Assembly: GCA_963844315.1 (NCBI GenBank)
Contig: CAWJOC010000032.1
Span: 1-64,000, forward strand
Length of the DNA: 64,000 nucleotides
Source: CAWAVN01 sp963844315
GTDB lineage: Bacteria; Planctomycetota; Planctomycetia; Planctomycetales; Planctomycetaceae
Reading direction: 5' to 3'
The position numbers were made by a program, and so were the translations under genes. Numbering within the stretch: position 1 is the first letter of the stretch; every line of letters begins with the position of its first letter. This document shows positions 8,019 to 17,043 of the stretch, in pieces. Under the pieces are notes generated by a model. The model saw only the letters and a program-made list of their open reading frames with translations. It did not search any database and had not been told where the DNA came from.

Positions 8019-8110
8019 CTACTGGCACTTTGCCGTCGCCTTCGCCGAGTTCTGCTTCACGCGCAACTTCACAATCCGCTCAATCAAGTTGTAAGGGATC
8101 GGCTCATTGA
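8019..8110 (-). pseudogene. C-terminal fragment of a DUF1801 gene
   Basis: The minus strand encodes 'NEPIPYNLIERIVKLRVKQN' and a short tail to a stop at 8019. This matches the last 30 residues of the intact DUF1801 protein at 728-1117 ('DEPIPYDLIERIVKLRVEQD') but nothing upstream matches; the next 35 bases are unrelated and lead into a deleted methyltransferase. It is a clear gene remnant. Confidence 0.75.
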
Positions 8111-8145
8111 GCCGACGACAGTCCGGCCATGACGAAATCGTGTCG

Positions 8146-8465
8146 TCATGCCTTTCTGACAACCACCAGCCACGCCCTCGGCCCACCGTCCCGGAAGCGG
8201 CTGTCCTTCGGATCGGGCCGGACCTCGTACCGGGACGGCTCGATGGACTCGATAACCCAGCCCTTGGCGAAGGAGTCCTCGATCTCTGTCCTCGAGACCC
8301 GCCGCGGACCTTGCTCGCCCGGCTCATCGTCCGAGAAGCAGAGCAGGACCAGCCGACCGCCCGGCTTCAGGACCGACGCCAAACCCTCAACGTAGCGCCG
8401 CCGATCTCCCAGCGGGGTTGCCCGGCGTAGAGGCTCTCGAAACTGCTCTGGTCGTGGACGGACAT
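8146..8465 (-). pseudogene. Class I SAM-dependent methyltransferase with its central part deleted
   Basis: A good start (ATG at 8465 with AGGAG six bases upstream) opens 'MSVHDQSSFESLYAGQPRWEIGG', the N-terminus of small thiopurine-methyltransferase-like enzymes. After about 23 residues the reading passes, with a change of frame, directly into 'RYVEGLASVLKPGGRLVLLCFSDDEPGEQGP' and the normal C-terminus. The SAM-binding core (motif I and the acidic motif after strand 2) is missing, so the product cannot be active. About 100 residues remain of an expected 200 or so. Confidence 0.75.
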
Positions 8466-8488
8466 GAAAGACTCCTGTGTTTCGCGGA

Positions 8489-9574
8489 TTACCTGGGCTT
8501 TACCGCCCGCGCGTATTGAATCGGCAACATCGAAGCCGCCTTCTCGTCACCGAGTTCCAGGGCGGCATGGTACGGCCAGTACGGATCACGCAGCATCTCC
8601 CGGGCCAGCATGACGAGGTCGGTGTGCTGATCGCGAACAGCCTCTTCGGCCTGTAGGGGTTCGGTGATCTGCCAGCCCACGGCAGTCGGGATTCCGGCCT
8701 CTCGCCGGATGCGACTGGCTGCCGGAATCATAAACCCCGGTCCCCAAGGAACCTGCGAGATGTCCGGCGTGATCGCCCCGTGGCTCACGTCCAAGAGGTC
8801 CAGCCCCTCGGCTTTCAAGCGTTTCACCAGTTCGACCGACTCCTCGACCGTCACGCCGCCCTCGATCCAGTCCGTGACCGAGAGGCGCGCCGTGAGTGGG
8901 AAACGCTCCGGCCAAACCTTGCGGACGGCGGCGCAGGTCTCCCGTAGGAATCGAATCCGGTTCTCGAAGCTGCCGCCGTAGTCGTCGGTTCGGTGATTGG
9001 CGAGCGGGGAGTAGAACTCGTGGGCGAGATAGCCATGCGCATAGTGTAGTTCCAGCCACTCAAAGCCCGCGGCCAGCGCTCGTCTCGTCGCCGCGACGAA
9101 CGCTTCCTCAATCCGTGCGATATCCTCGACGGTCATCTCCCGGGGAACCTTCGGGAGATTGCCGCCGAAGGGGACTGCCGAGGGGGCAATGGTGTCCCAA
9201 CCGCCCTGGCCCGTCTCGATGTGCTTGTTGCCTTCCCAGGGCTTATTGGCGCTGGCCTTGCGACCGGCGTGAGCAAGCTGGATTCCCGGGACGGCCCCGT
9301 ACTCTTTCAGGAAGCGGACGATCTTGGCGAAGGGCTGGACATGGTCATCGAGATAGATGCCGCTGTCGGCAGGGGTGATCCGGCCTTCCGGCGAGACGGC
9401 GGTGGCCTCGACCATCACCAGTCCCGCCCCACCCACGGCCCGCGAGCCAAGATGGACGAAGTGCCAATCGTTCGGGAACCCGTTGTCCGAGGAATACTGG
9501 CACATCGGCGAAACGGCGATGCGGTTTCGCAGCACGACATCCTTGAGCCGAAACTCGTTGAACAAGCTCGCCAT
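8489..9574 (-). CDS. NADH:flavin oxidoreductase, Old Yellow Enzyme family (YqjM-like)
   Basis: A 361-residue FMN-dependent ene-reductase that uses NAD(P)H to reduce activated C=C bonds. Features are the opening 'LFNEFRLKDVVLRNRIAVSPMCQYSS', where Cys is the flavin-tuning residue of the YqjM class, the 'IQLAHAGRKAS' strand, and 'HYAHGYLAHEFYSPLANHRTDDYGGSFENR'. GGGAG precedes the ATG at 9574; an upstream extension of the frame has no family match and is not used. Complete and apparently functional although it is flanked on both sides by gene remnants. Confidence 0.92.
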   Translation of the reverse strand: MASLFNEFRLKDVVLRNRIAVSPMCQYSSDNGFPNDWHFVHLGSRAVGGAGLVMVEATAVSPEGRITPADSGIYLDDHVQPFAKIVRFLKEYGAVPGIQLAHAGRKASANKPWEGNKHIETGQGGWDTIAPSAVPFGGNLPKVPREMTVEDIARIEEAFVAATRRALAAGFEWLELHYAHGYLAHEFYSPLANHRTDDYGGSFENRIRFLRETCAAVRKVWPERFPLTARLSVTDWIEGGVTVEESVELVKRLKAEGLDLLDVSHGAITPDISQVPWGPGFMIPAASRIRREAGIPTAVGWQITEPLQAEEAVRDQHTDLVMLAREMLRDPYWPYHAALELGDEKAASMLPIQYARAVKPR

Positions 9575-9675
9575 TCCGCGACTCCCTTTGACAATTTGCG
9601 ACGTTGTTTTGCACTGCCCTTCAGGCTCAGGAATGATAGGGACTACCATCTGCTGAGCAAAGTACGAATCAAAAG

Positions 9676-10296
9676 GTGTGCGGATTCGGGCAGCGGGCAC
9701 TTCTCGTTAGGACGCCGAAGGGCAACGTCCTGTGGGACTGCGTTCCACTTCTTGATCGGGCCCTCGACGAAATGGTCAACGCACTCGGCGGCATCTCGGC
9801 CATCGCCATCTCGCACCCGCACTACTACACGTCGATGGTCGAGTGGAGTCGGGCGTTTAGTGATGCGCCGATCCACTTGAACGCCGCCGACCGGCAATGG
9901 GTCATGCGACCGGACAAAGCCATTGCCTTTTGGGGCGGCGAGACCCTGCCGATTGGCGAGAATCTGACGCTCATTCACTGCGGCGGTCACTTCGCGGGCG
10001 GCACGGTCCTCCCCTGGCAAGGCGGCGCTGGCGGCTACCAAGGTTTGAGACTAAAGCTCCAAGCCACGCTCGCCTCGGCACGCATCTTGATCCAGATCGA
10101 CATTGGCTTTGGGGACGCCGTCAATCCTGGTCCGGATGAGGTTATCTATCCAACCCTGCTCGATATGCCCGCCCCGATGACCCTTTGTGTATTTCATGCA
10201 GTAAGAAACGCTATTCGGCATCATTTGTTGATACGAAGGGGGCTGAAGAGGAAAATCGCGGGTTCAGATTGGAATGATGGGCAGGCGCACGATTGA
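9676..10296 (+). pseudogene. Chimeric ORF: metallo-beta-lactamase-fold hydrolase stub joined to an AbiEii-type nucleotidyltransferase fragment
   Basis: The first 120 residues match a group of MBL-fold hydrolases ('LVRTPKGNVLWDCVPLLDRA', 'GGISAIAISHPHYYTSMVEWSRAF', 'LTLIHCGGHFAGGTVL') but lack the N-terminal zinc-ribbon segment and everything after the 'HFAGGTVL' His. At about 10045 the ORF turns into 'LASARILIQIDIGFGDAVNP' and 'GPDEVIYPTLLDMPAP', the central block of AbiEii/AbiGii toxin nucleotidyltransferases, and then into meaningless sequence. Both parts are incomplete, so this is fused debris. The start given is a GTG and may not be used. Confidence 0.7.
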
Positions 10297-10324
10297 TGGA
10301 GAGAGTCTTCTGTTTCGCCATGTT

Positions 10325-11110
10325 TCACGCCTCCTCCCACCATTTTCGCAACAAGTCTCGACTCAGAAGAAGATGTTCTCGGTAGGGCGAGAACACTTCG
10401 AGCGTAATGGTGCCATCATAGCCAGTTGCCTTGAGCTTTTTGATATGCTCCGGCCAATTGATTGTGGACCGGGGCGAAGCTCCCAAAGAAAGATGCTGGT
10501 CGGCAGTTCCATCATTGTCCGAGAGATGGACATGAAGCAATTTGCTGCCAAGCCGATTCAGATATTCGTCCCATCGATCATGGCTGGCCTCCAGTTTGGC
10601 ATGGCCGCTATCCAGATGAAACCGCAGCAAGGGAACTTGATTCAGAACCTCGACCAAGTTTTCCAATTGATCCCTGCCGCCGTGGGGAACATGCTCCACG
10701 ACAATTGTGATCCCTAGCTCGGCGGCTTCCTGGCAAAGAGGAGTGAAAACCTCGACGTGCCATTCCACCGCCTGTTGGGATGAAAAGAAGGGCGGCAGCT
10801 TGCCGTAATGCGTATTCATGACCGTGACTCCGATCTGTTTCGCCACCCTCAAAGCTCGACGAAATTCCTCCAAAGCGGCTTGCCGAACTCCAGCAAACGG
10901 CGAACTGATCGGAAGGTAATAGGCGGTATGTCCCACGATGCCCAGATTGTGCTTGTCCAAGGCGTGACGAATCGCCTTGGGATCAATCAGGTCGGGATCG
11001 GCAGCTGGCGGTTCCAGCGTGAAATCCACGAAGTCAAAAAGGTGATTCCCTATCCATTCAATCTCTTCGATGGGGTTTCGGGCGGGGTGATTCATTGCGC
11101 CGATTTGCAT
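10325..11110 (-). CDS. Sugar phosphate isomerase/epimerase-like TIM-barrel protein (AP endonuclease family 2 fold)
   Basis: A 261-residue protein with the xylose-isomerase-like barrel: 'FVDFTLEPPAADP' in an early strand, 'VMNTHYGKLPPF', 'GITIVVEHVPHGGRDQLENL' with a metal-ligand Glu, 'LLRFHLDSGHAKLE' with Asp and His ligands, 'LHVHLSDNDG', and 'TITLEVFSP' near the end. The ligands for a divalent metal site are all present. It probably acts on a sugar or inositol derivative; the substrate cannot be told. The ATG at 11110 follows GAGG; a TTG directly before it is less likely. Confidence 0.82.
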   Translation of the reverse strand: MQIGAMNHPARNPIEEIEWIGNHLFDFVDFTLEPPAADPDLIDPKAIRHALDKHNLGIVGHTAYYLPISSPFAGVRQAALEEFRRALRVAKQIGVTVMNTHYGKLPPFFSSQQAVEWHVEVFTPLCQEAAELGITIVVEHVPHGGRDQLENLVEVLNQVPLLRFHLDSGHAKLEASHDRWDEYLNRLGSKLLHVHLSDNDGTADQHLSLGASPRSTINWPEHIKKLKATGYDGTITLEVFSPYREHLLLSRDLLRKWWEEA

Positions 11111-11156
11111 CAAATCCTCGTCTGGTCATTGCCGAGATCGCACTGTTTTGCGTGAC

Positions 11157-11372
11157 CTATGCGGTCGTCTCACTCACTTGAAGTTTCACGCTTCCGACGG
11201 ATTCTCCGGTGCAGGGGCAAAGTTCCATGCGATACTGCAATTCCCTTTGCATTCGAGTCAAAACCTCCTCACGAGAGGAACCTCTTATCTCGACTTCACC
11301 GAGAGCGGAACTGGAATGCCGAATTCGCCAGAAATTGTTGGGCAATGGCGTGAGAGTGCAGAACGCTTCCAT
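11157..11372 (-). CDS. Small conserved hypothetical protein with a CPC motif
   Basis: A 71-residue protein with AAGGGAG seven bases before the ATG at 11372. The pattern 'EIRGSSREEVLTRMQRELQYRMELCPCTGESVGSVKL' suggests a small alpha-beta unit. It lies 46 bases upstream of the TIM-barrel gene in the same direction and is probably co-transcribed with it. The Cys-Pro-Cys could bind a metal. No named family recognised. Confidence 0.55.
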   Translation of the reverse strand: MEAFCTLTPLPNNFWRIRHSSSALGEVEIRGSSREEVLTRMQRELQYRMELCPCTGESVGSVKLQVSETTA

Positions 11373-11485
11373 TAGCGGCTCCCTTCTCAATTATTCCCGC
11401 CAAACTCATCCCACAATGGATGCTGAGGCGTCTCATATCTGATTCAAAAGACGGAGTGCCGGAACCGAGTTGTCCGAATCCTGCC

Positions 11486-12934
11486 CTAACTCTTGGGATT
11501 CATGACTCGTCCCAAGAATAACACGGCGTCAGTGCGTTTGTCCCGAATCAAAAACACGAAGGGATGATCGGCACGAAAGACAATGGGTTCTTGCGGAAGG
11601 GCAGCGGTCACCCTCACAACAACACCCGTTGCAGCCGCTGCCTCCGTGCCTTCTTCATTCACATCCACGAAGGCTTTGTGAAGGACTTCCGAAATCATCA
11701 AATCCTCCGCGGTCGAAATCCCGGAAAAGTCGGCTTGGTCACTGAAAGCCAAAGTCATCCCCATCGCACGCAAGACATCGGCCATGCGAAATTCGGAGGT
11801 CAATTTGAACTTCGGCAGAAAAACCTGAACCTCTTTTGATCGTAAAGCTTTGGTCCAGGCTTCGAGATTTTGAGCCGTCAACTTGCTTTCCATATCCTCT
11901 AGCCCATTTCGCTTTTTGGGCAATAGAACGACCATTGAAAGATCATCCCCACCATAAGGCAGTTCCAAAAGTTGAAGGTCGTCCGTCTCGGTGTAGGGAA
12001 ATTCCTTCGACTGGTGCATCATGGGCACATCGATCGGCTTGTCTTGGGACAAGTGGAAGGGAGCGTCTGCGGTCGCCTTTTTGGAGAACTCATTGGCCCA
12101 CGTTCCCTTAAAGTAGATCGCATTGGTCAGCACCAGCCGAGATCGGGAATCCAGGACGCCGGAAGGAATCAAATCCTCGATTTTGCCTTGGGTCTGCTTT
12201 TCGACCCAGGCATTGATTTCCTGTCGGGTCTGTTCAGCCTGAGCGAAGTCAACTTTGGCCAGTTCCGCGCCATAATTCTTTTGGGTCGTCGTCAAAAACT
12301 CTGGCTGGAACGGGTAGGTTTTTTGGCCCCAAAGCCGATTCGCCATGTTGAGTTGATAGCCCTTGTCCGTGCTGTTGAGCAATTGACTTAATCCGCCAAA
12401 GCCTTCATGAATCTGCTTTTCCTCCGGCTTAAAGTGAAGCACTTGGGCCATTTGCTGTTCGGTCTGCCCTTTGGCCCCGGCATAAGTCATTGCCAAGGCG
12501 GTGGAAATGCTCGCCGGAGAAAAGAACAGATTGTTGCCTTCCTTGCTCAATTGCTTGTATAGCTCAAAAGCAAACTCGTTTGTGGATTGTGCGACTTCCT
12601 TAGCGCTTTCGGGCAACTCAACAGCGCTCGCCCCCGATTTATTCAGGGCATCACTGGACACGTACGCCACGACGCCGTTCTCTGTTCGGACTTGGGAATA
12701 ACTCCCCGCCGTGCGCAGCAACTTCACTTTGGTCCCTGCCTTGAATTTCCCGTCCGGGCGGCGACCTTGCTGCGGACCCGTTGTGTAGTAGTCTGTTTCG
12801 GTGGCAATGGCGTGAGTGAAACCCTCTGCTGGCTTCTTGACTTGGGGATCGGCGGCTTGGGATGGCCCCTTGACGAGAATAATGGCAGTTAGGACTGCGA
12901 TTGCCAGAACAGTTCGGTGAAGTTTCGAGAACAT
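11486..12934 (-). CDS. Secreted serpin with an N-terminal SH3-like domain
   Basis: A 482-residue protein with a signal peptide (about 1-27), a bacterial SH3-like segment (about 40-98, 'GTKVKLLRTAGSYSQVRTENG'), then a complete serpin domain (about 110-482). Serpin hallmarks are 'NLFFSPASISTALAMTYAGAKGQT', 'LVLTNAIYFKGTWANEF', 'KAFVDVNEEGTEAAAATG' (the hinge of the reactive loop) and 'ADHPFVFLIRDKRTDAVLFLGR'. The alanine-rich hinge predicts an inhibitory serpin; counting from it puts the scissile bond near 'RVTAAL', with a small P1 residue, so an elastase-like target is possible. AAGGAGG precedes the ATG. It stands alone as a transcription unit. Confidence 0.93.
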   Translation of the reverse strand: MFSKLHRTVLAIAVLTAIILVKGPSQAADPQVKKPAEGFTHAIATETDYYTTGPQQGRRPDGKFKAGTKVKLLRTAGSYSQVRTENGVVAYVSSDALNKSGASAVELPESAKEVAQSTNEFAFELYKQLSKEGNNLFFSPASISTALAMTYAGAKGQTEQQMAQVLHFKPEEKQIHEGFGGLSQLLNSTDKGYQLNMANRLWGQKTYPFQPEFLTTTQKNYGAELAKVDFAQAEQTRQEINAWVEKQTQGKIEDLIPSGVLDSRSRLVLTNAIYFKGTWANEFSKKATADAPFHLSQDKPIDVPMMHQSKEFPYTETDDLQLLELPYGGDDLSMVVLLPKKRNGLEDMESKLTAQNLEAWTKALRSKEVQVFLPKFKLTSEFRMADVLRAMGMTLAFSDQADFSGISTAEDLMISEVLHKAFVDVNEEGTEAAAATGVVVRVTAALPQEPIVFRADHPFVFLIRDKRTDAVLFLGRVMNPKS

Positions 12935-13090
12935 CGTAAGTTCCTCCTTGGTAGGACTTCAGGTCGTTCACAACTTCTATTGTAACGAAGTCCAGACGAA
13001 GGATGCGATAGGGTGAGATACACAGGCACAAGCCGTGAGTGAATGAGACGCCTGCCTTTGAAATGGAAACCAGCCAGGAGTTTTCCGTCC

Positions 13091-13273
13091 ATGACCAGTA
13101 ACCGCCAACCAACGCTCCTCAAATCCACCGCAGGCCGAACCATCGCCGTCGTCGGTGATATTTACCGCTTCATGGCCACTGGCGAGGAAACAAATGGGAA
13201 ATACGCCATGTGGGAGGCCATCGTGCTGCCATGGGGTGGTCCGCTTCGCCCTCCCGAAAAATACCCATCTTGA
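13091..13273 (+). pseudogene. N-terminal stub of a cupin-domain protein
   Basis: The ATG at 13091 has AGGAG ten bases upstream. The 60-residue reading contains 'GRTIAVVGDIYRFMATGEET' followed by 'NGKYAMWEAIVLPWGGP', the usual opening of small cupin proteins. The His-rich metal motif that should follow directly (HxHxxxxE) is missing and the frame soon stops. The next 280 bases up to the ligase gene show nothing I recognise, so this is a truncated gene. Confidence 0.6.
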
Positions 13274-13556
13274 AAGTCCGGGTGGCCCGGAAGGAAATCG
13301 CCGCTGGATTGAAAAGCCGGGGCAATCGTCTAAGATGAAGCCGGAGACAACATGGCCCGATGGCGAAAGGTTGATGGGCATTTTCCCAGACAACTTTTCG
13401 GTCATTTCCCATTCCTTCCTGGACATCCCAACCTCACCCGCTGTTGCCCGGTTTTCGGAACGGGCGATCTGGGTCTTGCCTGCCTGAAATCCTAATGCCC
13501 TCTTTGGGGCCAAACCCATTTTCCTTGTGCTTCTCAATCCCGTGGAGCAAAACCTG

Positions 13557-14651
13557 ATGAGCAACATGGATTCTCTCGTGACCGCCGCGAAGGACAAACT
13601 CGACGCCCACACGCGGGAGATGGTCCAGTGGCATTTCCGCCCCGAAACGGGCTGCCCGTTCTGGCTGGAGAAGGCCAAGACATACGATTTCAACCCCCTG
13701 AAAGACGTGAATTGCTTTGACGATCTCAAGAAGTTCCCGCTGTTCGAGGATGAATGGCTCCGGGGCGGCCCGGTGAAGCGCTGGCTGCCCAAAGCCTATG
13801 AAGGCAAACCGGTCTATGTGTTTGAAACTGGCGGGACCACTGGGATTCCCAAAACGCGGGTGGTGATCGATGATTTCCGCATCGACTACGAGATGTTCAG
13901 CGAAACCTTGCCCGATGAATCCTTTCCCAAAGGTACGGACTGGCTGATGCTGGGGCCATCGGGTCCGAGGCGACTTCGGCTTGCGGTGGAGCACCTGGCC
14001 CAATACCGGGGCGGGATTTCCTTCTGCGTGGACCTGGACCCCCGCTGGGTGGTGAAGCTCTTGAAGAAAGGCAAAATCGCCGAGGTCAAGGAATACAGCG
14101 AGCACGTGATTGATCAGGCGCTGACGATTCTTTCCGCCGGGCATAACGTGCAGTGCATGTTTACCACGCCGAAATTGCTCGAAGCCCTCGCGATGAAGCT
14201 CATCGACCAAGGTTCCAGCATTGAAGAAGCCGGGATCAAAGGCATCTTCTGCGGCGGCACGGAATTCACGCCGCAGTGGTACCGCTTCGCCCGCGAAGAG
14301 CTTTTAGGGTCGAACGTTTATATCACCCCGACCTATGGGAATACCTTGATGGGCCTCGCCTGCGGGAAACCCTTCGACCCGGCGGACAATTACAAGATCA
14401 CCTACCACGCCCCGGAACCGAGGGCGGCGATTGAAGTCGTGGATTTCGATGACCACACCAAAATCGTGGACTATGGCCAAACCGGCAGGGTCAAGCTTTA
14501 CACGCTGACCAAGGAACTCTTCATTCCGGGCTTTCTGGAACGCGACGAAGGCGAACGCGAAAAGCCCCACGAAAAATACCCCTGGGACGGCGTCAGCGGC
14601 GTCCGTCCCTATCATGTGTTTGCCAAGACCACAACAGTGGGTGTCTATTGA
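13557..14651 (+). CDS. Adenylate-forming carboxylate ligase, phenylacetate-CoA ligase/LuxE-like
   Basis: A 364-residue member of the AMP-binding superfamily. The phosphate-binding motif is 'ETGGTTGIPKT' (92-99 core) and a later 'FCGGTEFTPQWYRF' and 'ITPTYGNTLMGLACG' correspond to the nucleotide-binding blocks of the phenylacetate-CoA ligase and LuxE branch. The short length fits an enzyme that activates an acid to acyl-AMP. GGAGC precedes the ATG. The aldehyde dehydrogenase gene follows 90 bases downstream in the same direction; together they could reduce a carboxylic acid to an aldehyde. The substrate is unknown. Confidence 0.75.
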   Translation: MSNMDSLVTAAKDKLDAHTREMVQWHFRPETGCPFWLEKAKTYDFNPLKDVNCFDDLKKFPLFEDEWLRGGPVKRWLPKAYEGKPVYVFETGGTTGIPKTRVVIDDFRIDYEMFSETLPDESFPKGTDWLMLGPSGPRRLRLAVEHLAQYRGGISFCVDLDPRWVVKLLKKGKIAEVKEYSEHVIDQALTILSAGHNVQCMFTTPKLLEALAMKLIDQGSSIEEAGIKGIFCGGTEFTPQWYRFAREELLGSNVYITPTYGNTLMGLACGKPFDPADNYKITYHAPEPRAAIEVVDFDDHTKIVDYGQTGRVKLYTLTKELFIPGFLERDEGEREKPHEKYPWDGVSGVRPYHVFAKTTTVGVY

Positions 14652-14740
14652 TCCGAAGTGATTTTTACGCAAAGTCATTGCGGCCTTTGCGTCTTCTCTT
14701 TGCGCCTTTGCGTTAAAAATCGAACCGAAAGGAAACCGGA

Positions 14741-16178
14741 ATGTTAGAAATTCCCGTCATTCGTTGGGGCAAGCCCTACGAGAGTATGGAGAAAAAAGAC
14801 GTCGTCCATTTCGAAACCGGCCAGACCTTGGCCACGGTGCATCAGGCCAACGGCGGCATCGTGAAGATGGACATGAAGAAAAGCCAAAAGGCCCGCGAGA
14901 TTCTCCGCGAGTTCAAGATCGAAGAACTCATCGCCATCTGCAAGAAGGCGGGGGAGCTTTATCAAAGCGCGACCTTGCCCCTCGGCAACGGCACGCAAAG
15001 CCCGGACGAGTTCTGCAACATGCAATCGGCCACGACGGGCCTGCCCGAGCACATGTGCCGGTTCAATATCTCGAAAAACGCTTTCGTCCTTTCCCACATG
15101 GGGGAGATTCTCGAAGCCCTGACGCGGGGGTTGCCGTTTGAGGTCCTGAGCAAAGGCTACGGCATGGAAAGCCGGGGCGTGATGGTCAGCTATCAGGCGC
15201 AATGCCCCGGTCTGCGGATGGGTGTTGCCTTCGAACTCGCCGGGCGTGCATACGCTGTGGATGCCGGTGATTCCTTTGCAAATCGGGCTGGTCTTAAAGC
15301 CCGGTCCGCAAGAGCCGTGGACGCCTTACCGCATGTACGAAGCCTTCGCCCAGGCGGGCATCCCCAGGGAAGTCTTTTGCCTCTATCCGGGCGAAGGCGA
15401 CGTCGGGGCGGCGGTTCTCGAATCCTGCGACCGGGCGATGATCTTCGGCGGAACCGCGACCGTGGAACGCTATCACGGCAATCCCAAGGTCCAAGCCCAC
15501 GGCCCGGGCTTTTCCAAGATCGTGCTGGGCGAGGACAAGGTCGATCAGTGGGAGAAGTACCTCGACCTGATGGCCGACAGCATCTATGTCAACAGCGGCA
15601 GGGGTTGCATCAACTGCTCCGGGATTTGGACGCCCCGACACGGCAAGGAGATCGCCGACGCCTTGGCGAAGAAACTGGGACCCATCGCGCCCAAGCCCAT
15701 GAACGATCCCACGTCGGCTCTCGCGGCTTTTACCCTCCCCGGAGCGGCGGAGGCCATGAACACCATGATCGAAGACAGCCTCAAATCCCCAAGCGTCACC
15801 GAAGCCACCGCGAAATACCGGGGCGGCGACCGGTTGGTGAAGAAAGAGCGCTGCGATTACCTCCGGCCCACGATTTTGCACGTCAGCGACCCGGATGACC
15901 CCGTCACCAAAACGGAGTTCATGTTCCCCTATGCGACGGTAGTGGAATGCCCGCAGGATCAGTTCCTGAAAAAATGCGGCTACACGCTGGTTTGCAGCGC
16001 CATCACGGAGGATCCCAAGTTCTCGCAACAGCTTTTGGATGCCACCCACATCGACCGGTTGAACATCGGCGAAGTGAAAACCATCCAACTGAACTGGCTC
16101 CAGCCGCACGAAGGCAACATCATCGACTTTTTGTTCCGCAGCCGAGCCTTCCAAAACAGCCCCCCGCCGCCGCATTAA
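14741..16178 (+). CDS. Aldehyde dehydrogenase/acyl reductase, LuxC-like (frameshifted)
   Basis: Two overlapping frames give one protein of about 478 residues. The first (14741 to about 15215) ends in 'SRGVMVSYQAQCPG'; the second takes over as 'VLPSNSPGVHTLWMPVIPLQ', the conserved Asn-containing cofactor strand of the aldehyde dehydrogenase fold. 'MIFGGTATVERYHGNPKVQAHGPG' and 'YVNSGRGCINCSGIW' carry the expected glycine turn and the catalytic cysteine. The break lies at about 15205-15225 and needs one base. AAAGGAAA precedes the ATG. With the ligase upstream it resembles a two-component carboxylate reductase, in which a fatty or aryl acid is activated and then reduced with NAD(P)H. Confidence 0.78.
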
Positions 16179-16195
16179 GTCGAAGGACCATCGTC

Positions 16196-16277
16196 CGCGT
16201 GCCACGGCTCTGTGAGCCGTGCGGCGACAATCGAAAGATTTCGTTCTTCGGCACGGCTCACAGAGCCGTGGCACGCG
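16196..16277. repeat. Intergenic palindrome, 27-bp perfect arms
   Basis: The two arms (core GTGCCACGGCTCTGTGAGCC and its reverse complement) are 27 bases each around a 28-base loop and start 18 bases after the aldehyde dehydrogenase stop. The long, GC-rich stem could end transcription. It looks like one copy of a dispersed palindromic element; no second copy of this exact sequence is present in the window. Confidence 0.8.
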
Positions 16278-17043
16278 AAATATAGCCCGTGGGAGGTTTT
16301 CAGACCGCCACGGGCTTTTACGCTTCTGAATCTTGAAAGACCGGTTTTCCTGAAAATCCCTCCCACACTTTGATGGGTTTCCGCGTATTCATGGAAATGA
16401 AGAGGGATGATCCTGCGCCTTGGTCCTGGATTTCCTGGTCTGCTTGGTGGGGAATTACGGCAAGCCGCAATCGTCCCCCCGAAATCAAAATGTGTCGATG
16501 GGAACTGCGAAACATTTTCGCGAGGATTGCGTTCAATAACTTGAGAACTCCAAGGCAGTTGCGGCGGTTGAGACAAATTCTCACGAAAGTCGTTGACGAC
16601 CACCTGGGGGATGGTAATAATACCGAAACAAACTCCGATACGAAGTTCCCATCTTCTCACGGCGAGAGGCAACGCCCTTTTACCCGGAAATCCTTTCCTA
16701 AAGAGCCTGTGCCTATTTGAGTGAATTTCACTTTGGAAAATCCCGATTTCCCATCACCCATCGTGGGATTTTCCGTGACTCACCCACAGACATTTCGGCT
16801 CCGAGTCGCAGCAGGCAGTGACAGACAATTTTGCTCTCCAACTTCTTTCAAGAACTGGAAGGGGCTGAGATTCCCGATTTTGGGGTGTCCTACCGATCAA
16901 CTCGCGCTCTGGTTGACTGTGACAATCACACTAGAAGGATGAATGAATTGGCCGAAGTTCCCCAGTCCGACCGGGAGGAGTGGAACGATCCGCCCCGGTC
17001 CCTAAACCCAGAACCCAGTCCTCAACGAGGTCACGACAAACCA
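16278..17043. other. Intergenic stretch with no supportable gene
   Basis: About 770 bases. Open frames run on both strands (for example 16175-16672 minus and 16370-16720 plus), but none has family resemblance, a ribosome site or coding-like composition. The part from about 16830 reads in frame into the ArsR-like gene and could be an N-terminal extension, but it looks like leader sequence. It is less GC-rich than neighbouring genes. Confidence 0.4.

Noticed and set aside
13557..16178. A bioluminescence (lux) operon
   Set aside because: The enzymes are LuxE/LuxC-like only at fold level and no luxAB is present.
16175..16672. Open frame of 165 codons on the minus strand
   Set aside because: It spans a palindromic repeat, has no ribosome site and no family resemblance, and reads as intergenic DNA.
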